From NCBI GenBank assembly GCA_002379425.1, contig DFTH01000014.1, positions 547-64,546 of the forward strand: a stretch of DNA of 64,000 bases. The letters are read 5' to 3'. A program made the translations under genes and the position numbers. Source of the DNA: Prevotella sp. UBA4217 (GTDB lineage: Bacteria; Bacteroidota; Bacteroidia; Bacteroidales; Bacteroidaceae). Positions within the stretch are counted from its first letter, which is position 1, and each line of letters opens with the position of its first letter. The notes beneath the pieces are model-generated. The model made no database searches, was not told where the DNA came from, and was given only the letters and a program-made list of their open reading frames with translations. Positions 11,040 to 19,453 of the stretch are shown piece after piece.

Positions 11040-12776
11040 ATGAGACAACTCTTTTTCTCCCTTTTGCTGCTTGGAAGTATATTCACTGGCAGTGCCTTGC
11101 CACAGGCGGACCAGCCTGCGAGCGTCGTCGTGCCCGACTCCGTGCAGATGCTGGTCGATTCCCTGATCCGGGAACTACAGGAGGCGAAGATCCACGAACT
11201 CTCCATGCGCGATAAACTCGATGCCAGTGGGCAGACGGCCTACGAGGACTCTGTCAGGAAGGCTCTCCAGCGACAGCGTATCGACTCCCTCCGTCGTATC
11301 ACGCCGGGCGTGCCTCTGGTGATTGAGGGCGACACTCTCTTCTATATCTATGCCAGCCTGGGCGGTGAGGACCCCACGCATCGCGTGCTGTCTGCCACCC
11401 GTAGGATCACGAGCATCGGCAAGAGCCTGCGACTGGCTCCTTCCGACACCCTCCATGTCTTTGAGAGTGAATATACGGCCGACATCATGTGCGGGGAAAA
11501 CGTGCTGCTGCGCGTAAGCGACCTCGACGGCCTGTGGAACAGTCTCTCCCGCGAGGCCTTGGCACAGGAGCGGATGGGCATCATCAATGCGGAGATCCAG
11601 AAACTCCAGTCGCACTATGGCATGCAGGCCAAACTGCACGGCTTCGGCTGGGCAGTCTCCGTCATCATCATCCAGATTATCTTCTTCCTGCTCACTGCCT
11701 GGTTTATCCGCCATCTGCGGCAGAAGATCAGATGGGGCGCGGGCGGCAGGATCCGTCCGCTGGTCATGAAGGACTACGAACTGCTGAGTCTCCGCCAGGT
11801 GAAGCGGATACTGCTGTTCCTGACGCGCGTGCTACAGGTGGTGCTCGTCATCATCCAACTTATCATCTCCCTACCCCTGCTCTTCAGTATCTTCCCTGAG
11901 ACGGAGAAGTTCACGTGGCAGATGATCAACTACGTGTGGGAGCCGCTGCGCGACATTGCCATCGCCATCTTCCACTATATCCCCAACCTGGTGAGGATCA
12001 TCGTGGTCATCCTCCTGGTGCGCTGGATTCTGAAAGGTCTGCGCCATATCACCGACGCCATTGCCTCAGGAAGCCTGAAGTTTGATAAGTTCTATCAGGA
12101 CTGGGCGGAGCCCACCTATCAGATTATCCGCATCTTTATCATCACCTTCACACTGGTGGTCATCTGGCCGTGGCTGCCTGGTTCCGACACGGGAATCTTC
12201 AAGGGCGTAAGCATCTTCGTGGCTGCCCTCTTCTCACTGGGATCGACGACCACCGTGGGCAACCTGATCTCAGGCATTATCATCACCTATATGCGCCCCT
12301 TCATCGTGGGCGACTACGTGCGCATCGGCGAGCGCGAGGGTGAAGTGGTCGAGAAAAATGCCTTCATCACCCGTCTGAAGGATATCAAGGGCAATCTCAT
12401 CACGGTGCCCAACAACTCCATCCTCTCGCAGCAGACCGTCAATTATACGGCAGCCCTGCGCCATGGTGAGGGATCCATCGTGCACTCCGACTTCACCTTT
12501 ACCTATAAGGTGCCACGCGCCACCATCGAGACCTATCTGCTCGAAGGAGCCGCCCGCTGTCAGTTGCTGCTGAAGGAGCCCAAGCCCTTCGTGCTCGTCA
12601 CGGCACTCGAGGATTTCTATACGCGCTATGAGATCAACGCCTATACGAAGGAGACGGAGCGCCTCTTCGAGGTGTATTCCGAATTACACAAGAACATCAT
12701 CGACGTGTTCCGCGAGCATGACCTCGACCCGACCTCGTCGCACTTCGTCAAGATGGAGGAAATCAATAAAGAATAA
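11040..12776 (+). CDS. MscS-family mechanosensitive channel with a periplasmic N-terminal domain
   Basis: The protein has 578 residues: signal peptide (1-19), a polar periplasmic region (about 20-200), then about five membrane helices from residue 205. The last is the Gly/Ala/Ser-rich pore helix and beta domain typical of MscS (FVAALFSLGSTTTVGNLISG, then RPFIVGDYVRIGEREGEVVE). The periplasmic extension and extra helices make it a larger MscS-like protein than the E. coli minimal channel. It probably releases solutes on osmotic downshock. The CE2 esterase gene starts 4 bp after its stop, so they are probably co-transcribed. Confidence 0.92.
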   Translation: MRQLFFSLLLLGSIFTGSALPQADQPASVVVPDSVQMLVDSLIRELQEAKIHELSMRDKLDASGQTAYEDSVRKALQRQRIDSLRRITPGVPLVIEGDTLFYIYASLGGEDPTHRVLSATRRITSIGKSLRLAPSDTLHVFESEYTADIMCGENVLLRVSDLDGLWNSLSREALAQERMGIINAEIQKLQSHYGMQAKLHGFGWAVSVIIIQIIFFLLTAWFIRHLRQKIRWGAGGRIRPLVMKDYELLSLRQVKRILLFLTRVLQVVLVIIQLIISLPLLFSIFPETEKFTWQMINYVWEPLRDIAIAIFHYIPNLVRIIVVILLVRWILKGLRHITDAIASGSLKFDKFYQDWAEPTYQIIRIFIITFTLVVIWPWLPGSDTGIFKGVSIFVAALFSLGSTTTVGNLISGIIITYMRPFIVGDYVRIGEREGEVVEKNAFITRLKDIKGNLITVPNNSILSQQTVNYTAALRHGEGSIVHSDFTFTYKVPRATIETYLLEGAARCQLLLKEPKPFVLVTALEDFYTRYEINAYTKETERLFEVYSELHKNIIDVFREHDLDPTSSHFVKMEEINKE

Positions 12777-12780
12777 GAAT

Positions 12781-13929
12781 ATGAAAAAGTACCATTTCAT
12801 CGCTACACTACTGGCGCTCTTGACTATCCACTGCCCACTATCCACTGCCTCTGCCACAGAGACTATCCCCATCCGTGGTACTGTCGTCAGTCCCACCGAC
12901 CCGCATATCCAATATGCTGGCCGTATCAGTTTCGCCAATCCTGAGCGCCCGGCGTGGAACTTCCCTGGCATCCAGATCATGGCGGCCTTCGAGGGTACGT
13001 CGCTCAAGATGATCGCCAAGCCGAAAAGCGGCTATTTCATGGCGCAGATCGATCAGGCCAAGCCGTTCAAGGTGGCCTTCACCAGCGAGAAGGACTCTAT
13101 CGTCACACTTGCCACCGCCCTCTCCGACGGCCGTCACCTCGTCCGCCTGATGTATGCCATCGAGGGCTACGAGTACTATCCCGAGTTCTGGGGCTTTGTA
13201 CTCGACAAGGGGCGCCGGCTCATCGATGGTCCGTCGTTCCCTGGCAGGAAACTCGAATTCATCGGCAACTCCATCACCTGTGGCTACGGCAACGAAGGCA
13301 CGAACAAGGAAGAGCATTTCGACTATGCCACGGAGAACCACTACTATTCCTATGCCGCCATCACCGCCCGCAACCTGGAGGCACAGCACTGGGTGTGCGC
13401 CCGCAGTGGCATCGGGGCCTATCGCAACTACGGAGAGTCCAAGACGGGCTCTCCCAAGAACAATATCCAGGTACAATACGAATATACGGGCTATGCCCTG
13501 TCGCCGGAACTGCGCCAGAAGACTGGTTTCGATTCGATGAAATGGGACTTCTCGCGCTATCAGCCCGATGCCGTCTGCATCAATCTCGGCACGAACGACC
13601 TCTCCACGAACAACTACGATACGAAGTTGCTGAAACAAGGCTATCAATCGCTGCTGAAGATGGTGCGCCAGCACAACCCGCAGGCGAAGATCGTGTTCCT
13701 CTGCGGCTCGATGCTTGGCGACAAGGAACTGGAAATTGCCAAGCAGATTCTCAACGAAGTGGCTGCCGAAGCCAACAAGGCTGGCGACAAGGAGGTCTAT
13801 CGCTTCGACTTCACCCCGCAGAACGGAGACCTTGGCTATGGCAATGACTATCACCCCAGCCTTTGGCAGCACGAGAAGATGGCTGCCGAACTCACAGCCT
13901 ATCTTCGCGCGCTGATGCAGTGGTTCTGA
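12781..13929 (+). CDS. Carbohydrate esterase family 2-like SGNH hydrolase (acetylxylan-esterase type)
   Basis: The protein has 382 residues. The ATG at 12781 is chosen because it follows the MscS stop and begins a signal peptide (MKKYHFIATLLALLTIHC); the frame is open upstream only as an overlap with MscS. A jelly-roll N domain (about 30-140) is followed by an SGNH domain: GNSITCGYG with Ser164, NLGTNDL, and the Asp/His pair in DYHPS (356-358). This two-domain layout is CE2, which deacetylates xylan or other sugars. The signal-peptide cleavage region is made by a 7-nt tandem repeat (12823-12850). Confidence 0.88.
   Translation: MKKYHFIATLLALLTIHCPLSTASATETIPIRGTVVSPTDPHIQYAGRISFANPERPAWNFPGIQIMAAFEGTSLKMIAKPKSGYFMAQIDQAKPFKVAFTSEKDSIVTLATALSDGRHLVRLMYAIEGYEYYPEFWGFVLDKGRRLIDGPSFPGRKLEFIGNSITCGYGNEGTNKEEHFDYATENHYYSYAAITARNLEAQHWVCARSGIGAYRNYGESKTGSPKNNIQVQYEYTGYALSPELRQKTGFDSMKWDFSRYQPDAVCINLGTNDLSTNNYDTKLLKQGYQSLLKMVRQHNPQAKIVFLCGSMLGDKELEIAKQILNEVAAEANKAGDKEVYRFDFTPQNGDLGYGNDYHPSLWQHEKMAAELTAYLRALMQWF
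12823..12850 (+). repeat. Heptanucleotide tandem repeat in the CE2 signal peptide (4 units)
   Basis: Units: actatcc, actgccc, actatcc, actgcct. They encode the region around HCPLSTAS, close to the likely cleavage site. Confidence 0.85.
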
Positions 13930-13932
13930 TGA

Positions 13933-15207
13933 CTACTCCGTATATTGCTTGATCAGGCGGATGAGGAGCCTGTTAAGTTGTTCCACCTCATAGTCGCCCA
14001 CAGAGGCCGCGATGTGATCCAGCCCTACACCACTATCGTTGGTCAGGAACACGTATGTGCCCCCAGTGGCGATGCTGAAGAAGCGCAGCATGAATTCCGT
14101 GTTCTTATCCACGCCGCTGGCAGCGACGGGAATCAGTCGTATGCCCTGACGGGCGCAACGGGCCACAGACTCTTGCAGTGAGGCGATGATGTCCGTCTCA
14201 TGGTGGGCAGGTGCGTCGAGCAGCATGAATGCCAGACGGGTGCGGGCTTTGCCGTTCCACGACAGGTCTGTCAGCATCTTCTCCAGTGCGGTGTGCACGG
14301 CTTCGGGGTAGTCACCGCCTCCATCTGCCTGTTGATTCCCTACGAAGTCCTTGGTCGTAGTGACATCAGCGGTGAAGTCTGAGTGGCGGGTCAGGTATTC
14401 GTCACCCTCGTCACGGTAGAACAAGGCCGCCGTGCGGATGGTCTGGTCGGGGCGGAGTTCTTTCACTTGATTAATAATGTCCGTGAGGTCGTTCTTCAGG
14501 AAGTCTATCTCGTCGCTCATCGATCCCGTGGCATCCACCACAAAGGCAATGTCTGTCTGCATGTCCGGGGCTGTCGCAGGCGTCACGGCATACGTGTTCA
14601 CCGTCATCTGTTCGGGTGCTTCCCATGAGGTAAGACTGGGATGGCCCTCCATCTGTTGTCCATCCACACTGATGCTTAGGGCGGAGGCTACGAAATTCTC
14701 CTGTTGCCAAAGACCTGCCCAACAGTCGGCCAGTCCGTGATTATCAGTCACTGCCTCCCAGAGTGTCCTTATCCCGTCGTCTGTCTGGCGCTGCAGTTTC
14801 ACGCTGATGCCGGCCAGTGGGTTGCCACTGGGGTCAGTCACCTTCACTGCCACGCGGTTGTTGGTATAGCACATCCAGTAACTACTCTTGTCGCTAAAGT
14901 CTTCCGACTGCATCAGTCCTGCCCAGAACGTCCAGTTGCCCAGGTCGCTCCACTCTCCGGCTGTCACCACACCAGCCTGAGTGTTACCACCTTGTCCTGT
15001 ACCTGAACTGCCGCCAGGGACGCCTGGCATGGCTTCGTCAGCAAGACTTTCCGTAGGACCGCCATCTGAATAAACGTTCGATTTTTCCTCCGTATAGTCG
15101 GTAACGGCTTCTTTGCTATCATCACTTTTTGAGCAAGAAGCCAGAAACATCGTCGCAGCGAACAACAATGCCGTGACGAATCCAAACGTTACTGATAATC
15201 TTTTCAT
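13933..15207 (-). CDS. VWA-domain lipoprotein
   Basis: The protein has 424 residues. The signal peptide ends in the lipobox FLASC (Cys25), followed by a polar Gly/Ser/Asp/Glu linker to about 85. A region at 85-185 resembles a beta-sandwich carrying a Trp-rich segment. The von Willebrand A domain (about 218-420) has a MIDAS-like DATGSMS (D225, T227, S229). Later acidic positions include GGDYPEAV. Such proteins usually bind a metal and mediate protein-protein contact at the cell surface; the partner is unknown. It converges on the CE2 gene with 3 bp between them. Confidence 0.85.
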   Translation of the reverse strand: MKRLSVTFGFVTALLFAATMFLASCSKSDDSKEAVTDYTEEKSNVYSDGGPTESLADEAMPGVPGGSSGTGQGGNTQAGVVTAGEWSDLGNWTFWAGLMQSEDFSDKSSYWMCYTNNRVAVKVTDPSGNPLAGISVKLQRQTDDGIRTLWEAVTDNHGLADCWAGLWQQENFVASALSISVDGQQMEGHPSLTSWEAPEQMTVNTYAVTPATAPDMQTDIAFVVDATGSMSDEIDFLKNDLTDIINQVKELRPDQTIRTAALFYRDEGDEYLTRHSDFTADVTTTKDFVGNQQADGGGDYPEAVHTALEKMLTDLSWNGKARTRLAFMLLDAPAHHETDIIASLQESVARCARQGIRLIPVAASGVDKNTEFMLRFFSIATGGTYVFLTNDSGVGLDHIAASVGDYEVEQLNRLLIRLIKQYTE

Positions 15208-15320
15208 ATTGCATACATTTTAGAGTTCTTTCTACAGATAGAACTCCAGCAGGACTGAATCCTTGTATGACATTCGGGAACTTTAACCTAATTTAACACT
15301 TCCTCGCCAGAGCATGCGTC
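15208..15320. other. Spacer between VWA lipoprotein and dusB
   Basis: It contains a 7-bp inverted repeat, GAGTTCT (15223-15229) and AGAACTC (15240-15246), in the VWA leader. No TAnnTTTG promoter or other gene is seen. Confidence 0.4.
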
Positions 15321-16268
15321 TCACCCCAGTCTCTTCCTGATTTCTTCGAGGATGCCGAGGAGTTCGGGCATCGTTTCTGCGCGAAGCATGGCGATGCGCG
15401 TCTGGCGGAAGTCGGGGATGCCCTTGAAGATGGGGGTCGCTGCCAGGTGGCGGCGCGTATGCAGGATGCCTCGCTTCTCGTCTATCCTTTCAACATTGAT
15501 GCGCAGCAGTTCTTCGAGGATGTCGAGTTTAGCGTTGAAATCGAGGTTTTCTCTGCTGAAGATCCAGGGACAGCCGAAGGTAGCACGACCGATCATCACA
15601 GCATCCACACCGTAGGTCTCGAAGGCCTTGTCGGCCTCTTCAATGGAGTGGATATCCCCGTTGCCGATGATGGGGATATGGATGCGTGGATTGCGCTTCA
15701 CCTCACCGATGAGTGTCCAGTCGGCCTCGCCAGTGTACATCTGTGAGCGCGTCCTGCCGTGGATGGTCAGTGCCTGGATGCCGCAGTCCTGTAGTTGCTC
15801 CGCCAACTCGGTGATGATCAGTTGCTCGTGGTTCCAGCCCAGGCGCGTCTTCACCGTCACGGGCAGTTTCACGGCCTCCACCACCTTGCGCGTGATCTCC
15901 AGCATCTTGGGGATGTTCTGCAGCATGCCTGCCCCAGCGCCCTTGCCAGCCACCTTCTTCACAGGACAGCCGAAGTTCAGGTCGATGAGGTCGGGCCTAG
16001 CCTGTTCCACGATCTTCGCGGCCTCCACCATCGCCTCCACGTCGCGCCCGTAGATCTGTATGCCCACGGGCCGCTCCTCTTCGGCTATGGTCAGTTTCGA
16101 GATGGTCGATTTCACGTCGCGTATCAGAGCCTCTGCCGATACGAACTCCGTATAGACCATCGCTGCCCCGAAGCGCTTGCACAGCGTACGGAAGCCGATG
16201 TCCGTCACATCCTCCATGGGCGCCAGGAACACGGGGCGCTCGCCGAATTCTATGTCTCCAATCTTCAT
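15321..16268 (-). CDS. dusB: tRNA-dihydrouridine synthase DusB
   Basis: The protein has 315 residues from the ATG at 16268. This start begins the family's normal MKIGDIEFGERPVFLAPMEDVT, whereas the open frame upstream covers the promoter. The FMN-binding TIM barrel shows APMEDVT (16-22), LNFGCPVKK with the catalytic Cys101, and the TVKTRLGW and GRTR motifs. It reduces uridine in the D-loop of tRNA using NADPH. A near-leaderless promoter lies 8 bp upstream. Confidence 0.95.
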   Translation of the reverse strand: MKIGDIEFGERPVFLAPMEDVTDIGFRTLCKRFGAAMVYTEFVSAEALIRDVKSTISKLTIAEEERPVGIQIYGRDVEAMVEAAKIVEQARPDLIDLNFGCPVKKVAGKGAGAGMLQNIPKMLEITRKVVEAVKLPVTVKTRLGWNHEQLIITELAEQLQDCGIQALTIHGRTRSQMYTGEADWTLIGEVKRNPRIHIPIIGNGDIHSIEEADKAFETYGVDAVMIGRATFGCPWIFSRENLDFNAKLDILEELLRINVERIDEKRGILHTRRHLAATPIFKGIPDFRQTRIAMLRAETMPELLGILEEIRKRLG

Positions 16269-16276
16269 TTCGCCTG

Positions 16277-16284
16277 CAAAGGTA
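16277..16284 (-). promoter_or_regulatory. Promoter -7 element for dusB (near-leaderless)
   Basis: On the minus strand this reads TACCTTTG, ending 8 bp before the ATG at 16268. It argues against any start further upstream. Confidence 0.7.
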
Positions 16285-16430
16285 CTCATAATTTTTAAGA
16301 AAATAATAGGGATATTCAAAATAAAAACCATTCACCTTTCAGCCCGTGGATAACTGCCTGGTTTTCAGGAGTTTCGACTGAAAGGTGTTTCCGATGTGCT
16401 TTTTACGGAGAAGGGATGCAGACTATGGAT

Positions 16431-16580
16431 GAATAAGTGGCATCCTGTGACTAATAAGTGCCTACTTTCTGGAAATAAGTGGCTCTTTACGCTGCTAAAA
16501 TGCCTCCTCTCGTGGCTAAAGAGGCTCTTTTCGCGGCTAAAGAGCCTCCTAATTCTGGTCCCAGGCCTTGGGATAAGCGC
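16431..16580 (+). repeat. Degenerate 21-nt-period array, copy A1
   Basis: About seven units of 20-22 nt follow each other, for example gctaaagaggctcttttcgcg (16515-16535) and taataagtgcctactttctgg (16452-16472). Shared features are a run of A, then a GCCT/GGCT core, a T-rich or C-rich part and CGYGG/CTGG. The array ends at the near-palindrome TCCCAGGCCTTGGGA (16559-16573). Related arrays lie at 28200-28440 and 52060-52290. Confidence 0.8.
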
Positions 16581-16802
16581 CCAAAAACATGTCGGAACAA
16601 ACTCTTAGATACGCGTGGATGTTGACTGGCTGCCTGACAATCTGCACCACTAATATCCCTTCAGCCGGAAGCACTGAGAATCAGTCGGTTAGCCGTTGGC
16701 TGAAAGGAAAAGTCGTTAAGCGATCCCTTTGTAAACAGGTGTGGGTGGGCTTAAATTAATGTTTTTCTTGGGTTTTTCTTTGGTGGTTTCAAAAGAAACT
16801 AT
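16581..16802. other. Spacer upstream of the DUF2851 gene
   Basis: No gene is seen. GGCTGAAAGG (16699-16708) is the exact reverse complement of CCTTTCAGCC (16335-16344), so this 10-bp pair brackets array A1. A second pair, CACCTTTCAG (16333-16342) and CTGAAAGGTG (16378-16387), lies at the left edge. Confidence 0.5.
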
Positions 16803-16810
16803 TACCTTTG
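16803..16810 (+). promoter_or_regulatory. Promoter -7 element for the DUF2851 gene
   Basis: TACCTTTG, 37 bp before the ATG at 16848. Confidence 0.65.
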
Positions 16811-16847
16811 CAGCATCTTTCTTTGGTTTAACGCTAAATTTGACACT

Positions 16848-18143
16848 ATGGAGCAACTACTGCATTATGTCTGGAGGCATAGGCTGTTCCCCCTGCGGGA
16901 ACTCAAGACGAGCGACGGTGATACCGTCGAGGTGATCGATTCGGGACTGCACAATCGCAACGCGGGCCCCGACTTCTTCAATGCGAAGGTCAGGATAGGC
17001 CGCACGCTGTGGGTGGGCAACGTGGAGATCCACGACAAGTCAAGCGACTGGTATCTGCATGGCCACGACAAGGACCCGCGCTACAATAATGTGATCCTCC
17101 ACGTGGCGAGCGTGCTCGATGCGGAGGTGATGAACACTAACGGTGAATTCATCCGACAGATGCAACTCGACGTGCCCGAGCCGATCAGGGAGAACTACGC
17201 CGAACTGCTGAAGACAGACTGTTACCCGCCCTGCTACAAGGTCATCCCAGAACTGACGCGGCTGCTGGTACATTCGTGGATGGCTGCCCTTCAGACGGAA
17301 CGGCTGGAGCAGAAGACGGAGGCCATCCGCCGACGGGCAGAACAGACAGGCGGCTCGTGGGAAGGGGCCTATTTCGTGACCCTCGCCCGCAACTATGGCT
17401 TCGGCATCAATGGCGACGTGTTTGAACAGTGGGCGCAGAACATCCCGCTCTCGGCAGTGGCCCACCATCGCGACGACCTGTTCCAGATAGAGGCCGTCTT
17501 CATGGGACAGGCAGGACTGCTCGAACTGGAGGCCGTGCCAGCGTACTACCAGAAGGAGGCGCTCAACGAGGGCTACTTCGCCAAACTGCGCAACGAATAC
17601 CTCTATCTGGCCCATAAGTTCTCGATGAAACCGATCGATTTCCACCTGTGGCGCTTCCTCCGGCTCCGTCCGCAGAACTTCCCGCATATCCGCATCTCCC
17701 AGTTGGCCAACCTCTACTACCAGCAGAAGGCCGGACTGAGCCAACTCGTGGCCTGCGAGACCATCGAACAGTTGAAGGAACTGCTCTCCTCGCACGTCAC
17801 GCCCTACTGGGAGACCCACTATACGTTCGGCTCCACCAGTTCGAAGAACGAGAAGCACCTGGCATACGGCTCGCTGAACCTGCTGATGATCAATACGGCC
17901 ATCCCCATGCTCTTCGCCTACGGGCGGCATCGCTCGAAGGAGGTGCTCTGCGATCGTGCCTTCGACCTCCTGGAACAGTTGAAGGCGGAGAACAACCATA
18001 TCATCCGCATGTGGCAACAGGTAGGACTGCCCGTGGAGACGGCTGGCGACTCCCAGGCACTCATCCAACTCAAGAAAGAATACTGCGACAAGAAGGAGTG
18101 CCTCCGCTGTCGCTTTGGCTATGAATATCTTAAACGCAAATAA
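16848..18143 (+). CDS. DUF2851 family protein
   Basis: The protein has 431 residues with no signal peptide or membrane helix, so it is probably cytoplasmic. The start MEQLLHYVWRHRLFPLRELK and the NAGPDFFNAKVRIG / VGNVEIHDKSSDW block (about 40-70) are the DUF2851 hallmarks. These conserved Asp/Glu/His/Lys residues resemble a nuclease-like active site, though I know of no proven activity. The C-terminus has four clustered cysteines (about 402-412: C-x4-C-x2-C pattern around CDKKECLRCRFGY). dprA begins 1 bp after its stop, so it is likely linked to DNA uptake or processing through a shared transcript. Confidence 0.9.
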   Translation: MEQLLHYVWRHRLFPLRELKTSDGDTVEVIDSGLHNRNAGPDFFNAKVRIGRTLWVGNVEIHDKSSDWYLHGHDKDPRYNNVILHVASVLDAEVMNTNGEFIRQMQLDVPEPIRENYAELLKTDCYPPCYKVIPELTRLLVHSWMAALQTERLEQKTEAIRRRAEQTGGSWEGAYFVTLARNYGFGINGDVFEQWAQNIPLSAVAHHRDDLFQIEAVFMGQAGLLELEAVPAYYQKEALNEGYFAKLRNEYLYLAHKFSMKPIDFHLWRFLRLRPQNFPHIRISQLANLYYQQKAGLSQLVACETIEQLKELLSSHVTPYWETHYTFGSTSSKNEKHLAYGSLNLLMINTAIPMLFAYGRHRSKEVLCDRAFDLLEQLKAENNHIIRMWQQVGLPVETAGDSQALIQLKKEYCDKKECLRCRFGYEYLKRK

Positions 18144-18144
18144 T

Positions 18145-19269
18145 ATGAAAGACGAAACATTCTACACGATGGCCTTGACGCGCCTGACGAACTTTAACTA
18201 CCAGCAGGCATTGACTTTGTATCGTACAATTGGCAGTGCTCAACTTCTTTATGAATATCGCCATCATATCGGGGATATCCTGAAAGACTCCTCGCCCAGA
18301 CTCGTTGAGGCCCTGAAAGACTGGGATGACGCGATGAAACGGGCAGATTTTGAGATAAAATACATGGAGGAGCACCAGATCCGTGCCCTGACTCTCACTG
18401 ATGACGACTATCCCCAGCGGCTCGCGGAATGCCCTGATGCACCCATCGTACTCTATTATACTGGCAATGCCGATTTGAACCAGGCGAAGATCGTCAGCAT
18501 CGTTGGCACCAGGAGATGCACCTCCTACGGGCAGGACCTGATCAGGCGGTTTATCAGCGACCTCAAGAGATACTGTCCGCAGGTGCTCATCGTCAGCGGA
18601 CTGGCCTACGGGGTGGATATCCATGCCCACCGCGAGGCCCTGGCAAGCGGTTATCCCACCATTGGCGTGCTGGCTCACGGACTGGACCAGATATATCCGT
18701 ATCGCCACCGTGATACGGCTGCAGAAATGCTCAGTCATGGTGGGTTGCTCACGGAGTTCATGACACAGACGAATGCCGACAAGCCCAATTTCGTGCGTCG
18801 CAACCGCATCGTGGCAGGGATGGCAGACAGCGTCGTGGTCGTTGAGAGTGCGGAAAAAGGGGGAAGCCTCATCACGGCAGAGATTGCGCAGAGTTACAAC
18901 CGTGCCGTCTTCGCCTTCCCTGGACATGTCAATGCTGAGTTCTCAAAAGGCTGCAATAATCTGATTCGCGACAATGGAGCGGCTCTAATCTCTAATGCCG
19001 AGGACTTTGTCAAGGCGATGGACTGGCAGGATGAGGCGCGCAGGCAGCAGGCACTTACCGATGGAATCGAGCGAAACCTCTTTCCAGACCTCTCTGCGGA
19101 AGAGCAGAAAATCGTCAGTCTCCTCCAACAGACCAACGACCTGCAACTGAACATCCTCAGCGTAAAGTCAGGCCTCCCAATCGGTCAGTTGACAGCCCTA
19201 CTCTTCCAACTGGAGATGAAGGGTATCATCAAGCCCCTCGCTGGCGGCATGTATCACCTTCTGTTGTAG
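18145..19269 (+). CDS. dprA: DNA-processing protein DprA
   Basis: The protein has 374 residues from the ATG at 18145, 1 bp after the DUF2851 stop. It shows an N-terminal helical SAM-like region (1-85), the DprA Rossmann fold (about 95-300; SIVGTRRCTSYG, VSGLAYGVDIHAHREAL, GLDQIYPYRH, NRIVAGMADSVVVVE, GSLITAEIA, FPGHV) and a C-terminal winged-helix domain (about 315-374). In transformation DprA protects incoming single-stranded DNA and loads RecA. Other competence genes are not in the window. Confidence 0.95.
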   Translation: MKDETFYTMALTRLTNFNYQQALTLYRTIGSAQLLYEYRHHIGDILKDSSPRLVEALKDWDDAMKRADFEIKYMEEHQIRALTLTDDDYPQRLAECPDAPIVLYYTGNADLNQAKIVSIVGTRRCTSYGQDLIRRFISDLKRYCPQVLIVSGLAYGVDIHAHREALASGYPTIGVLAHGLDQIYPYRHRDTAAEMLSHGGLLTEFMTQTNADKPNFVRRNRIVAGMADSVVVVESAEKGGSLITAEIAQSYNRAVFAFPGHVNAEFSKGCNNLIRDNGAALISNAEDFVKAMDWQDEARRQQALTDGIERNLFPDLSAEEQKIVSLLQQTNDLQLNILSVKSGLPIGQLTALLFQLEMKGIIKPLAGGMYHLLL

Positions 19270-19339
19270 GGTTATGCCATTGAGGGATATGCCTATAAGC
19301 CGATTTTTAGGTTTTTAAAGGTGTTTTCAGGCGATTAAG

Positions 19340-19371
19340 TTTGGCAGGTAATGGATTTCTGCCTAAATTTG
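19340..19371 (+). promoter_or_regulatory. Full promoter (-33 TTTG and -7 TAAATTTG) for the TPR regulator
   Basis: TTTG (19340-19343) and TAAATTTG (19364-19371) are 20 bp apart, the textbook Bacteroidota spacing. Confidence 0.75.
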
Positions 19372-19453
19372 CAGCAGGTTTCGATAATGGATTTGTTGTA
19401 ATGAAAAAGAAAATCATAAAGAAGTGATAGAAAAGGTACGTTGCATGGCCGAT

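Noticed and set aside
12838-13872. Long open frame antisense to the CE2 esterase gene
   Set aside because: It mirrors the codon bias of the real gene, has no family motifs and lacks a promoter. Similar long antisense frames lie over the CE1 gene (4132-5247) and the outer-membrane gene (6528-7253).
16431-16580. CRISPR array
   Set aside because: The 21-nt units are degenerate and contiguous, with no identical repeats separated by unique spacers and no cas genes nearby.
16396-16608. 70-codon reading frame over array A1 encoding a Leu/Lys heptad repeat
   Set aside because: The frame is a by-product of the 21-nt period. It has no clear promoter or start context, and the substitutions between related arrays A2 and A3 do not favour silent sites. 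Kept only as part of the array finding.
16333-16710. Insertion element bounded by CCTTTCAGCC/GGCTGAAAGG
   Set aside because: The 10-bp inverted ends are exact, but no target-site duplication, transposase or second copy is seen. A chance or hairpin-related origin is as likely.
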